A stretch of 34,692 nucleotides of DNA, taken from the NCBI GenBank assembly GCA_018652335.1, contig JABICI010000088.1, positions 1 through 34,692 on the forward strand. Reading direction: 5' to 3'. Position numbers and translations under genes: made by a program. A model generated the notes under the pieces. That model had not been told where the DNA came from. It worked only from the letters and a program-made list of their open reading frames with translations, and made no database searches. Position 1 is the stretch's first letter, and each line of letters starts with the position of its first letter. Shown here piece by piece: positions 9,101 to 17,708 of this stretch. Source of the DNA: Flavobacteriales bacterium. GTDB taxonomy: Bacteria > Bacteroidota > Bacteroidia > Flavobacteriales > BACL11.

Positions 9101-10164
9101 TGAAAAAACATAATTTTTCAGCAGGACCATGTATACTTCCTGAAGAAGTATTAAAAGAAGCGTCAAAAGCCGTAATTAATTTTAATAATGATAATTTATC
9201 TCTTATTGAAATTTCTCACAGAAGCAAACCTTTTATTAACGTAATGAATAATGCAAAAGACCTTGTAAGAGAATTGCTTAATGTTCCTCAAGACTATTCA
9301 ATATTATTTTTACAAGGTGGTGCAAGTTTAGAATTTCTTATGGTTCCTTTTAACTTAATGAAGATAAATGGAAATGCTTCATATCTAAACACTGGAATTT
9401 GGTCAAAAAAAGCTATACAAGAAGCGAAAGGTTTTGGTAAGGTCACTATAAGTGGTGACTCATCTGATAAGAATTTCAACTATATACCAAAAAATTATGA
9501 AATTCCAGATAATATGGATTACTTTCACTGTACATCAAATAATACAATATACGGAACTCAGATAAAAAACTTTCCAAATTGCAAAACACATTTAGTGTGT
9601 GATATGAGTTCAGATATATTCAGTCGTAAAATTGATGTTAGAAAATTCGCATTAATATATGCTGGCGCTCAAAAAAATATGGGACCTGCAGGAGCTACAC
9701 TTGTGATAGTAAAGAATGAAATCTTAGGAAAAACAAATAGAAAAATTCCTACAATGTTAAACTACCAAACTCATATAACTGGTGAAAGTATGTTTAATAC
9801 ACCTCCTGTATTTCCTATATACGTTTCAATGCTTACCCTAAAGTGGATAAAAAAGCAAGGTGGTGTAAGTGTAATTGAAAAAAGAAATATCAAAAAAGCT
9901 AAATTACTATACTCAGAAATTGACAGAAATTCACTTTTTAATGGAACAGCACTAATTGAAGATAGATCATTAATGAATATTTGTTTTTTACTTAATGATG
10001 AATCAAAAAAAGATATGTTTGATAAAATGTGTGAAGATGCAGGAATTAATGGAATTAAAGGACACAAATCAGTAGGTGGGTATAGAGCTTCTGTATATAA
10101 TGCAATGCCAATTGAGAGTATTAAAGTATTAGTTGATTTAATGAGAAAACTAGAAAAAAATTAA
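9100..10164 (+). CDS. serC: Phosphoserine aminotransferase
   Basis: PLP enzyme of serine biosynthesis that converts 3-phosphohydroxypyruvate and glutamate to O-phosphoserine; homologues also act in pyridoxal phosphate synthesis. It opens with NFSAGPCILPEEVL and EISHRSKP, and the PLP-binding lysine is K192 in YAGAQKNMGPAG. The C-terminal GHKSVGGYRASVYNAMP is characteristic. At 354 residues it is full length. It overlaps efp by one base and is followed after one base by serA, giving a paired serC-serA unit. The phosphatase gene serB is not in the window. Confidence 0.96.
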   Translation: MKKHNFSAGPCILPEEVLKEASKAVINFNNDNLSLIEISHRSKPFINVMNNAKDLVRELLNVPQDYSILFLQGGASLEFLMVPFNLMKINGNASYLNTGIWSKKAIQEAKGFGKVTISGDSSDKNFNYIPKNYEIPDNMDYFHCTSNNTIYGTQIKNFPNCKTHLVCDMSSDIFSRKIDVRKFALIYAGAQKNMGPAGATLVIVKNEILGKTNRKIPTMLNYQTHITGESMFNTPPVFPIYVSMLTLKWIKKQGGVSVIEKRNIKKAKLLYSEIDRNSLFNGTALIEDRSLMNICFLLNDESKKDMFDKMCEDAGINGIKGHKSVGGYRASVYNAMPIESIKVLVDLMRKLEKN

Positions 10165-10165
10165 A

Positions 10166-11125
10166 ATGATAAAAATATTAGCAAACGATGGAATATCTCA
10201 ATCTGGAATTAGTGCTTTAGAATCTAAAGGATTTAAAATTGATACAGAACAGGTGCCTCAAGATCAGTTAGCCCAAGAAATCAACTCGCAAAACTATGAA
10301 GTGCTGTTAGTTAGAAGTGCTACTACCGTTAGAAAAGATTTAATTGATGCATGTCCTAAGTTAAAAATTATAGGTAGAGGAGGTGTTGGAATGGATAATA
10401 TTGATGTTGTTTATGCTCGTAAAAAAGGAATTACAGTTTTTAATACTCCAGCAGCAGCATCTTCATCAGTTGCTGAACTTGTTTTTGCACATTTATTTGG
10501 AATGGTACGTTTCCTCTTTGATAGTAATCGCCAAATGCCATTAAGCGGCGATGCTGATTTCAAAGCGCTTAAAAAATCTTATTCTAATGGAACTGAATTA
10601 GCTGGAAAAACTTTAGGAATCGTTGGATTTGGCAGAATAGGACAAGAAGTTGCAAAAAAAGCCATAGGTTTAGGAATGAATGTAATAGCCAATGATAAAT
10701 TTGTTAAAGAAGAAGTTATTACGTTAGATTTTTTTAATGGAGATAAGAAGTCGTTTAAGATAGTCACACAAAAGTTAAAATATGTTTTAAATAAATCAGA
10801 TTTTGTCACACTACATGTACCAAAAGATGGAAATAAAGCAGTAATTGGTGCAGAAGAGATTGGATTAATGAAAACTGGAGCAGGAATTTTAAATGTTTCT
10901 CGAGGAGGTGTAGTTGATGAAACAGCATTAATGTTTGCTCTTGACAAACAAAAATTAGCATATGCAGGTTTAGATGTTTATGACAATGAGCCAAATCCAA
11001 GTATTCACATATGCATGCATAATGCTATAAGTTTAACTCCACATATTGGTGCAGCAACTAAAGAGGCACAACAAAGAATTGGAACTGAACTTGCGAATCA
11101 AATTTCTAGTTATTTTGAAAAATAA
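10166..11125 (+). CDS. serA: D-3-phosphoglycerate dehydrogenase, short form without ACT domain
   Basis: First step of serine synthesis, NAD-dependent oxidation of 3-phosphoglycerate. It is a D-isomer-specific 2-hydroxyacid dehydrogenase: substrate domain halves at each end, Rossmann motif GIVGFGRIGQEVA near residue 151, catalytic arginine in LNVSRGGVVDE, and the catalytic histidine in LTPHIGAAT. The protein stops at 319 residues, right after the catalytic fold. It therefore lacks the ACT serine-binding domain and intervening domain of longer SerA types, so classical serine feedback at an ACT site is not expected. Pairing with serC supports the substrate assignment over other hydroxyacid dehydrogenases. 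Confidence 0.92.
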   Translation: MIKILANDGISQSGISALESKGFKIDTEQVPQDQLAQEINSQNYEVLLVRSATTVRKDLIDACPKLKIIGRGGVGMDNIDVVYARKKGITVFNTPAAASSSVAELVFAHLFGMVRFLFDSNRQMPLSGDADFKALKKSYSNGTELAGKTLGIVGFGRIGQEVAKKAIGLGMNVIANDKFVKEEVITLDFFNGDKKSFKIVTQKLKYVLNKSDFVTLHVPKDGNKAVIGAEEIGLMKTGAGILNVSRGGVVDETALMFALDKQKLAYAGLDVYDNEPNPSIHICMHNAISLTPHIGAATKEAQQRIGTELANQISSYFEK

Positions 11126-11127
11126 TT

Positions 11128-12333
11128 ATGGCAAATATTCAACCTTTTAGAGCCATCAGACCAACAAGAGATAAAGCAAGTCTTGTTGCAACACGTTCAT
11201 ATCTTTCGTACAATGAAGAAACTATAAAAGAAAAATTAAATCATAATCCTTACACATTTTTACATGTAATAAATCCTGATTATAACAAAAATTTAAGGTC
11301 AGAAGGAAAAGCAAAATACGAACTAATAAAACAGAAAATAAAAAGCTTTATTAAAAGTCAAATTCTTTTTAAAGAAGACTCTAGCAGTTACTACATCTAC
11401 CAAAAAAGCGATAAAAACTACTCCTACACTGGAATAATAGCTGCAACTTCAATTAACGATTATTTGAATAATAAAATCAAAATACACGAACAAACAATTT
11501 CAAAAAGAGAAAAAATGTTCAGAGATTATTTAGATATCACTGAATTTAATGCAGAGCCTGTATTACTATCACATACTCCAAATGAAAAAATAAATATAAT
11601 TCTGAAAAAATATGTAGACTTTAGATCAGAATATGAATTTACTACAACAAATAAATGTCTTCATAAATTATGGATAGTTAATGATTCTAAAGATATATTA
11701 AATATAACTAATTCTTTTAAAGAAATAGATACCCTTTATATTGCAGATGGTCATCATAGATGTGCATCTTCCGCATTGTTATCAAATGATAAACTGAGTG
11801 AAGAAAGCAATTATTTTATGAGTTTTTTAATTAATGAAAATCAATTGAATATCTTAAATTTTAATAGACTTATAAAACATACCAATAATTTATCTGTTGA
11901 TGAATTAATAGATAGAATCAAAGTTTCTTTCAAAGTAACTATTAAAAATAATACCTTCGCTCCTACTTTAAAAAATGAAATAGGTATGTATATTAATAAT
12001 AAATGGTATTCATTAATTGCAAAAAAAAAGAAATACTCTTCAATTTCATCATCCTTAGATCCTTCAATATTAACTGATTATATACTTAAGCCTATTTTAA
12101 AAATTAAAGATGAAAGAACAGATGAAAACCTTGGATTCTACAATGGAAATATTACGTTAGATAATATTAAACTAAAGGTAGACAGCAAAGAATATGCTGT
12201 CGCATTTATTCTAAAACCTATTCCTTTTAATTCTATTAAAAAAGTTGCTGATAACAATGAGATATTACCTCCCAAAAGCACATATGTAGAACCTAAAATT
12301 AGATCTGGATTAACTATATACCCTTTAAAATAA
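11128..12333 (+). CDS. DUF1015 family protein
   Basis: A 401-residue protein of the DUF1015 family (conserved, function not established). Family marks are the N-terminal PFRAIRPTRDKASLVATRSY, NPYTFLHVINPD, and the strongly conserved YIADGHHRCASSALL in mid-protein, whose histidines and aspartate suggest a metal or nucleotide site, though this is only inference. It lies two bases after serA and overlaps the next gene by one base, and serC-serA-DUF1015 is a familiar order in this phylum. A role linked to serine or amino acid metabolism is possible but unproven. No signal peptide, so it is cytoplasmic. Confidence 0.85.
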   Translation: MANIQPFRAIRPTRDKASLVATRSYLSYNEETIKEKLNHNPYTFLHVINPDYNKNLRSEGKAKYELIKQKIKSFIKSQILFKEDSSSYYIYQKSDKNYSYTGIIAATSINDYLNNKIKIHEQTISKREKMFRDYLDITEFNAEPVLLSHTPNEKINIILKKYVDFRSEYEFTTTNKCLHKLWIVNDSKDILNITNSFKEIDTLYIADGHHRCASSALLSNDKLSEESNYFMSFLINENQLNILNFNRLIKHTNNLSVDELIDRIKVSFKVTIKNNTFAPTLKNEIGMYINNKWYSLIAKKKKYSSISSSLDPSILTDYILKPILKIKDERTDENLGFYNGNITLDNIKLKVDSKEYAVAFILKPIPFNSIKKVADNNEILPPKSTYVEPKIRSGLTIYPLK

Positions 12334-12974
12334 TGGGTATTAAAAAAAATCTTGAAAAATTACGAAACAGCATCCCAAAAGAGATAACTCTTGTTGCTGT
12401 ATCAAAAACAAAACCTATTTCAGATATCCTTGTAGCATATGAGTCTGGACAGAGAATATTTGGAGAAAATAAAGTCCAAGAATTAGAAATGAAACACACA
12501 AAATTACCATCAGATATAGAATGGCATATGATTGGTCATTTACAGAGTAATAAAGTGAAGTATATTGCGCCATTTATTAGCTTAATTCATGCTGTAGATT
12601 CATTAAAACTACTAAAAGAAATAAATAGAAGAGCAAAACAAAATAATAGAATTATTAATTGTTTACTACAAGTGCATATTGCAAGTGAAAGAACAAAGTT
12701 TGGTTTTGAAATTAATGAAATTAATGAAATTTTAGATGAATCTAATAAATTAGAGAATATTTGCATTAAAGGTCTTATGGGTATGGCAACATTTACAGAG
12801 GAAAAATCACAATTAAATTCAGAATTTACTAAAATTAATAATTTATTTAAAAAAATAAAAAACAAAAAAATTAGTACACTCTCTATTGGTATGAGTGGAG
12901 ATTATGAACTTGCAATTAATAATGGTAGTACAATGATTAGAATTGGAAGTACTATATTTGGAAATAGAAATTAA
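12333..12974 (+). CDS. YggS-family pyridoxal-phosphate homeostasis protein
   Basis: PLP-binding single-domain TIM-barrel protein of the YggS/PROSC (PLPBP) family, which buffers PLP and affects amino acid and vitamin B6 homeostasis; no enzymatic reaction is known. The PLP lysine is K25 in VAVSKTKP. GENKVQE, WHMIGHLQSNKVK, LMGMATF and the closing LSIGMSGDYELAI...GSTMIRIGSTIFG are all family signatures. The length of 213 residues is normal. It overlaps the DUF1015 gene by one base and ends one base before ridA. Having a PLP-homeostasis gene beside the imine/enamine deaminase ridA makes metabolic sense, because RidA protects PLP enzymes. Confidence 0.93.
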   Translation: MGIKKNLEKLRNSIPKEITLVAVSKTKPISDILVAYESGQRIFGENKVQELEMKHTKLPSDIEWHMIGHLQSNKVKYIAPFISLIHAVDSLKLLKEINRRAKQNNRIINCLLQVHIASERTKFGFEINEINEILDESNKLENICIKGLMGMATFTEEKSQLNSEFTKINNLFKKIKNKKISTLSIGMSGDYELAINNGSTMIRIGSTIFGNRN

Positions 12975-12975
12975 T

Positions 12976-13353
12976 ATGAAAAAAGTTATATCAACAAATA
13001 AAGCACCAAAAGCAATCGGACCATACAGTCAAGCTATTTTAAGTAATGATACTTTATATTGTTCAGGTCAAATAGCAATAGATCCAAAAACAAGTTGTTT
13101 AATTATTGATAATATCAAAAATGAAACTTCTCGAATTATGCAAAACATTTGTGCAGTTTTAGAAGAAGCAGGAATGAATACACAAAATATTGTCAAGTGC
13201 TCAATTTTTATTAAAAATATGAATGACTATGATGAAATAAACGAGATCTACTCACAGTATTTCAAATCAGAATATCCTGCTCGCGAAGTAATACAAGTTT
13301 CTGCTTTACCCAAAAATGTAAATGTTGAAATCTCTATCATTGCAGTTAAATAA
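12976..13353 (+). CDS. ridA: RidA family 2-iminobutanoate/2-iminopropanoate deaminase
   Basis: RidA hydrolyses reactive imines and enamines released by PLP-dependent dehydratases, protecting other PLP enzymes. The 125-residue protein contains APKAIGPYSQA, SGQIAIDP and the active-site arginine in YPAREVIQVSALPKN, followed by the VEIS(I)IAV C-terminal strand. The ORF track begins 33 bases earlier inside the upstream gene; I choose the ATG at 12976 because it gives the canonical MKKVIST start and leaves a one-base gap after the YggS-family stop. The meaB start follows the stop codon directly. Confidence 0.94.
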   Translation: MKKVISTNKAPKAIGPYSQAILSNDTLYCSGQIAIDPKTSCLIIDNIKNETSRIMQNICAVLEEAGMNTQNIVKCSIFIKNMNDYDEINEIYSQYFKSEYPAREVIQVSALPKNVNVEISIIAVK

Positions 13354-14301
13354 ATGAATCTTTCTAAGCAAATAATTGCTGGTAATATAACTGCTTTAAG
13401 TAAAGGTATTACATTATTAGAAAGTACGCTTGAAAGTGATGAAAATAAGGCAAGAAAATTAGTTAATGATTGTCTTCCTGAAAGTGGTAATTCAATTAGA
13501 ATTGGTATTACAGGAGTACCAGGGGTTGGAAAAAGCACATTCATTGAAACATTTGGAAAACTGCTTACAAGTAAAGGCAAAAAAGTTGCTGTTCTAGCAG
13601 TTGATCCAACATCTGAAAAAACTCACGGAAGTATTTTAGGAGACAAAAATAGAATGCATGAATTATCAACTGACAAAAATGCTTTTATTAGGCCAAGCCC
13701 TAATAAAGGAACGCTTGGAGGAGTCACAAATAAAACGCAAGACAGTATTGTGTTATGTGAAGCCGCTGGATTTAATATTATTCTTATTGAAACTGTAGGA
13801 GTAGGACAAAGTGAGACAACAGTAAGTAATTTAGTTGATTTCTTTCTTTTATTAATGTTAGCTGGAGCAGGCGATGAATTACAAGGTATTAAAAGAGGAA
13901 TAATGGAACTTGCTGATGCTCTTATTATTACTAAATCAGATGGTGAGAATATCCAAAATGCAAAGAATGCATGCTTAGAATACAAAAGAGCTTTACATAT
14001 GTTTCCAGAGCTAACCAATGGATGGACTCCTCAAGTTGGTATATGCTCAGCGATTGAGAATTCAGGAATAACTAAAATATATGATATAGTTGAAAAATTT
14101 AACTCTCAGATGCTAGCTAATGGCTGGAAAAATGAAAATAGAGAAAAACAAAAAATATTCTGGTTACATCAGACAATAAAAGAAGAATTTGGAAAAAAGA
14201 AATACCAAAATTTAATTAAACATAAACGTATTAAAGAATTTGAGAAACAAATTAAAAATGGAGAAAATATGTACGAAATATTATTAAAGATTGATAATTA
14301 A
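13354..14301 (+). CDS. meaB: MeaB/ArgK-type GTPase (methylmalonyl-CoA mutase chaperone family)
   Basis: G3E-type GTPase that loads and protects adenosylcobalamin in methylmalonyl-CoA mutase. Motifs in order: Walker A GITGVPGVGKSTFIE near residue 50, AVDPTSEKTHGSILGDKNRM, the switch region RPSPNKGTLGG, LIETVGVGQSE, and base-recognition ITKSDG. The 315-residue length is usual. No mutase subunit or cobalamin gene is in the window, so the client is presumed to be encoded elsewhere. It is the last gene of the long plus-strand run starting with lpxD, contiguous with ridA. Confidence 0.92.
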   Translation: MNLSKQIIAGNITALSKGITLLESTLESDENKARKLVNDCLPESGNSIRIGITGVPGVGKSTFIETFGKLLTSKGKKVAVLAVDPTSEKTHGSILGDKNRMHELSTDKNAFIRPSPNKGTLGGVTNKTQDSIVLCEAAGFNIILIETVGVGQSETTVSNLVDFFLLLMLAGAGDELQGIKRGIMELADALIITKSDGENIQNAKNACLEYKRALHMFPELTNGWTPQVGICSAIENSGITKIYDIVEKFNSQMLANGWKNENREKQKIFWLHQTIKEEFGKKKYQNLIKHKRIKEFEKQIKNGENMYEILLKIDN

Positions 14302-14321
14302 TATTTCTAATATATTATCAA
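14291..14321. terminator. Convergent hairpin between meaB and TonB-domain gene
   Basis: TTGATAAT and ATTATCAA form an eight-base perfect stem over a 15-base AT-rich loop. The hairpin spans the stop codons of both converging genes. There is no strong T-run, so termination is plausible but not certain. Confidence 0.4.
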
Positions 14322-15451
14322 TTAAGAGTAAAATTAATTGGAATTGTAAACATAACTCTAGCTGGCTTTCCTCTTTGCTTTCCTGGCTTATATTTTGGCA
14401 ATGAATTAACTACTCTTACAGCCTCTGCATCAAGATTTTTGTCAACACCTCTAACAATTTTAACGTTACTAACATATCCTGATTTTTCAACTATAAAACT
14501 GACATAAACTTTTCCTGTAATATTATACTGCTTAGATATTGGAGGATATTTTACATTTTTTTGAATGTATTTCATAAGCCCTAGATCCCCTCCAGGAAAT
14601 TCTGGCATATTTTCCACAACCATAAAGAATTCATCATCATACTCATCTTCAATTTCAATCATCTCATATTCATTTGATTCAGTATCTTCTATCTCAATCT
14701 CATCCTCTATTTCAACTTCATCCTCAACAATTTCAATTACTTCGGGTGGTGGTGGTGGTACTGGATTAAATTTATTTTTTTGAACATAGGTATCAACTTC
14801 ATTGTCTCTCATTATACAAATACGTCTATTTCTTTCAGAAATATATCTATTACTAAATTCTTCGTTTAACAAAGAAATAAGACTGTTCTCAGCAACTTTA
14901 GTTCCCTTTGTATGAATTAAAAATATTGCTAATGAACCTCTACTATCAAGATAATTTGATATTGATTCAGAAAGTATATTCTTATAAGAATAGGTAGTAA
15001 CTAACTCCTCAGTAGCTTCATAATAGTAGTCTTCCTCATCTTCGTAAGAATAATCTTTTTCGTCTTCATAAGAGTAGTCTTCTTCATCTTCGAAAGAGTA
15101 ATCGTCTTCATAATAAAAATCATTATCATAATCATGAGCTTGAGCGTTCATTCTTTTGGCACTCCATATTGCTGGAAAATAAAAAAACCCTTCAGAAATT
15201 ATATTATCTGATGTATCAATAGAAATATAAAATACCTTGCCTTTCGAGATTTGATGTAAAATAGCTTTACTATCTTCAAAAAAAAGCTCACAAATATCTT
15301 GATATTTATATTTTTTTATTTTTTGCTCATCTACAGATTCAAAATTTTTGTTATTTAGATTCTTATTTTTAATCTTTGATAAAGTTTCATTTACATTATT
15401 ACATCCAAAAAAAATAAATAAAATTAAAAAGAGTATTGAAATATTTTTCAT
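14318..15451 (-). CDS. TonB C-terminal-domain lipoprotein with acidic Tyr-rich repeats
   Basis: A 377-residue envelope protein. The start at 15451 gives a lipoprotein signal with lipobox ending in cysteine 17 (IFFGC); the ORF track's extra 42 upstream residues would mask it and overlap the divergent gene. Residues of about 111-142 hold four eight-residue acidic units of the type YSYEDEED. A proline run (PVPPPPPE) and a long Glu/Asp-rich stretch follow. Residues of about 280-377 form a TonB_C domain beginning PEFPGGDLGLMKYI, the pattern common in Bacteroidota energy transducers. Unlike classical TonB it has a lipobox in place of a membrane helix, so proton-motive coupling through ExbBD is doubtful. 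Function unknown. Confidence 0.75.
   Translation of the reverse strand: MKNISILFLILFIFFGCNNVNETLSKIKNKNLNNKNFESVDEQKIKKYKYQDICELFFEDSKAILHQISKGKVFYISIDTSDNIISEGFFYFPAIWSAKRMNAQAHDYDNDFYYEDDYSFEDEEDYSYEDEKDYSYEDEEDYYYEATEELVTTYSYKNILSESISNYLDSRGSLAIFLIHTKGTKVAENSLISLLNEEFSNRYISERNRRICIMRDNEVDTYVQKNKFNPVPPPPPEVIEIVEDEVEIEDEIEIEDTESNEYEMIEIEDEYDDEFFMVVENMPEFPGGDLGLMKYIQKNVKYPPISKQYNITGKVYVSFIVEKSGYVSNVKIVRGVDKNLDAEAVRVVNSLPKYKPGKQRGKPARVMFTIPINFTLN
15026..15121 (-). repeat. Four 24-bp units encoding acidic Tyr-rich octads
   Basis: Four consecutive 24-bp units within the TonB-domain gene, for example AGTAGTCTTCTTCATCTTCG on the plus strand, encode FEDEEDYS/YEDEKDYS-type octads. Three units are close copies and the outer one is more diverged. 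The exact codon-length period keeps the frame, so copy number could change without disrupting the gene. Confidence 0.7.
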
Positions 15452-15507
15452 ATTGTAAATGTATAAAACTTTTGTCACCATTAGTATATGATGTAGATTC
15501 TTAATAT

Positions 15508-15515
15508 TATCTTTG
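15508..15515 (+). promoter_or_regulatory. Bacteroidota -7 box (TATCTTTG) for the aminotransferase gene
   Basis: TATCTTTG fits TAnnTTTG and lies 16 bases upstream of the ATG at 15532, in the divergent gap with the TonB-domain gene. No TTG at a good -33 spacing was found. Confidence 0.45.
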
Positions 15516-15531
15516 TAAATAAATAATTGTA

Positions 15532-16728
15532 ATGACCAAAGTATCCGGAAGATTAAACCGACTTGCAGAATCAGCAACTCTAGCTATGGCTAGAATGAGT
15601 AGAGAATTACAAGCAAAAGGAGTTAATATTATTGCTCTTAGTCTTGGAGAGCCTGATTTTGATACTCCTGAATTTATTAAAGAAGCTGCAAAGAAAGCAA
15701 TTGATGACAATTTCTCTCATTATACTCCTGTTCCTGGATTACCAGAGCTAAGAAGTTCAATTTCAGCTAAATTCAAGAGAGATAACCACTTAGAATATAC
15801 ACCAGATCAGATTGTTGTGTCAACAGGAGCAAAACAATCATTAGCAAATGTATGTTTAAGCTTACTAGATCCGGAAGATGAAGTTTTACTACCATGCCCA
15901 TATTGGGTTAGTTATGCTGAGATAATCAAACTTGCAGAAGGAGTTCCTGTTGAAATAAAATCAACTATTGACTCAGATTTCAAGATAACACCAAGCCAAC
16001 TTGAAGCTTCAATCACTTCAAGAACAAAAATGATAATGTTTAGCTCTCCATGTAATCCTAGTGGCACTGTATATACCCAGTCAGAACTTGAAGCTATTGC
16101 TAAAATGTTAGATAAATATCCAAATATTTATATTGTTTCTGATGAAATCTATGAACATATTAACTTTACTGATAAACATTATAGTATCGGCACTATACCC
16201 TCAATGAAAGATAGAACCGTAACGGTGAATGGTGTATCAAAAGGATTTGCTATGACAGGATGGAGAGTGGGTTTTATTGGAGCCCCACTATGGATTGCCA
16301 AAGCATGCAATAAAATTCAAGGTCAGGTAACATCAGCTACTTGTGCAATAGCACAAAAAGCCACTGAAAGAGCAATGCTTGCAGAACCAAGATCAACAAC
16401 AAAAGAAATGAAAGAAACATTTCTTAAAAGAAGGAATATGCTAGTAAGTTTACTTAAAGATATACCAGGAATTAAATGCAATATTCCTCAAGGAGCCTTT
16501 TATGTATTTCCTGATATAAGTTCATACTTTGGAAAAAGTTATGCTAATGAGGTTATAAATAATGCTAATGATTTTTGTATGTATTTGCTAAATTTCGCTC
16601 ACGTAGCTTGTGTTGCTGGAGATGCTTTTGGAAATCCTGAATGTATTAGAATCTCTTATGCTGCATCAGATAAAAAACTCACTGATGCAGTTAGTAGAAT
16701 TAAGACACACCTAGCTAAATTAACATAA
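15532..16728 (+). CDS. Class I pyridoxal-phosphate aminotransferase (aspartate aminotransferase type)
   Basis: Fold-type I aminotransferase of the bacterial AspB (subgroup Ib) kind, likely transferring the amino group between aspartate and 2-oxoglutarate. Features: ALSLGEPDFDTPEFI near residue 42, YTPVPGLPELR, SPCNPSGTVY, VSDEIYEHINF, and the PLP lysine K237 in NGVSKGFAMTGWRVGF. The C-terminal arginine ECIRISYA contacts the substrate carboxylate. The length of 398 residues is normal. Exact substrate preference (aspartate, prephenate or others) cannot be read from sequence by eye. It has its own promoter box and overlaps the heptose kinase gene by one base. Confidence 0.9.
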   Translation: MTKVSGRLNRLAESATLAMARMSRELQAKGVNIIALSLGEPDFDTPEFIKEAAKKAIDDNFSHYTPVPGLPELRSSISAKFKRDNHLEYTPDQIVVSTGAKQSLANVCLSLLDPEDEVLLPCPYWVSYAEIIKLAEGVPVEIKSTIDSDFKITPSQLEASITSRTKMIMFSSPCNPSGTVYTQSELEAIAKMLDKYPNIYIVSDEIYEHINFTDKHYSIGTIPSMKDRTVTVNGVSKGFAMTGWRVGFIGAPLWIAKACNKIQGQVTSATCAIAQKATERAMLAEPRSTTKEMKETFLKRRNMLVSLLKDIPGIKCNIPQGAFYVFPDISSYFGKSYANEVINNANDFCMYLLNFAHVACVAGDAFGNPECIRISYAASDKKLTDAVSRIKTHLAKLT

Positions 16729-17708
16729 TGAATGTTAAAAACCTTTTTAGTGAGTTTAATTCAAAAAAAATATTAGTCATTGGTGATTCAATGATTGATG
16801 CATATTTGTTTGGTGAAATAAATCGCACCTCTCCTGAAGCGCCAGTACCCGTTGTAGAAACAAAAAAACATGAAATGAGATTAGGAGGAGCAGCTAATGT
16901 AGCATTAAATCTTAAATCACTTGGTGCTACCCCAATACTTTGCAGTGCAATTGGAGATGATAAAGAAGGTAAGCTTTTTATTGAATTAATGAAAAAAGAA
17001 AATTTAATTACAGAAGGCGTGATAATTTCTAAAATTAAGAGGACTACTTTAAAAACTAGAGTTATAGCTAATAATAAACATCAACTAAGAATTGACGAAG
17101 AAGATTCAAGTCCTATAGACAATGAAATAGAGCTTATAGATCTGATTCAAAAACTCATATATAATATTGACGTTGTTGTTTTACAAGATTACAACAAGGG
17201 CGTGTTAACATCAAATGTAATTAATGAAGTTATTAAAATTGCGAATAATAATAATATCCCATCTATAGTAGATCCAAAAAATGATAATTTTTTTAACTAC
17301 AAAAACTGTACAATTTTTAAACCTAATTTAGCTGAAATTAAAATTGGAATGAATATTAATAATGAACTTAGAAATTTAAAAGATCTAAATAAAGTAACAA
17401 CAAAACTAAGACAACAATTAAATTCAGATGCTGTATTACTTACTTTATCTTCAAGGGGAATTTGTTTAGACTCACATAATAATTTCTATCAGTTCCCGAG
17501 TTACAAAAGAAAACTTGTTGATGTATCTGGTGCAGGGGACACAGTAATTTCTGTTGCAGCATTGTGCTTATCAACAAATATAAATTATTCAAATCTCACT
17601 ATTTTATCAAATTTAGCAGGAGGGTTAGTTTGTGAGGCTCTAGGAGTTATTCCAATAAACAAAGAGAAATTTCTAAATGAGGCAATTAAAACTCTTAAGA
17701 ATGAGTAA
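16728..17708 (+). CDS. D-glycero-beta-D-manno-heptose-7-phosphate kinase (RfaE1/HldA type)
   Basis: PfkB-family sugar kinase of the RfaE domain I type, which phosphorylates heptose-7-phosphate at C1 on the way to ADP-heptose for the lipopolysaccharide core. It begins KILVIGDSMIDAYLFG and NRTSPEAPVPVVE, strong RfaE1 marks. The PfkB glycine motif GGAANVALNLKSLGA, VLQDYNKGVL, and the nucleotide/anion-hole signature DVSGAGDTVIS with its catalytic aspartate follow. At 326 residues it is kinase only; the cytidylyltransferase half found in E. coli HldE is absent and must be separate if present. Its stop overlaps the menG start by eight bases. Confidence 0.88.
   Translation: MNVKNLFSEFNSKKILVIGDSMIDAYLFGEINRTSPEAPVPVVETKKHEMRLGGAANVALNLKSLGATPILCSAIGDDKEGKLFIELMKKENLITEGVIISKIKRTTLKTRVIANNKHQLRIDEEDSSPIDNEIELIDLIQKLIYNIDVVVLQDYNKGVLTSNVINEVIKIANNNNIPSIVDPKNDNFFNYKNCTIFKPNLAEIKIGMNINNELRNLKDLNKVTTKLRQQLNSDAVLLTLSSRGICLDSHNNFYQFPSYKRKLVDVSGAGDTVISVAALCLSTNINYSNLTILSNLAGGLVCEALGVIPINKEKFLNEAIKTLKNE

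Noticed and set aside
10579-10947. 122-residue minus-strand ORF within serA (also 10806-11000)
   Set aside because: It is antisense to a well-defined dehydrogenase with all motifs intact and has no recognisable protein features.
14565-14783. Plus-strand ORF rich in serine opposite the TonB-domain gene
   Set aside because: Its serine and glycine runs are the complement of the acidic and proline runs of the real gene. It is a shadow.
15026-15121. 24-bp tandem units as a CRISPR or mobile element footprint
   Set aside because: The units are contiguous without spacers, keep the coding frame and encode a sensible low-complexity acidic tract.
15452-15577. 42-residue N-terminal extension of the TonB-domain ORF
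   Set aside because: It would hide the lipobox signal peptide beginning at 15451 and run across the divergent promoter and the first codons of the aminotransferase gene.
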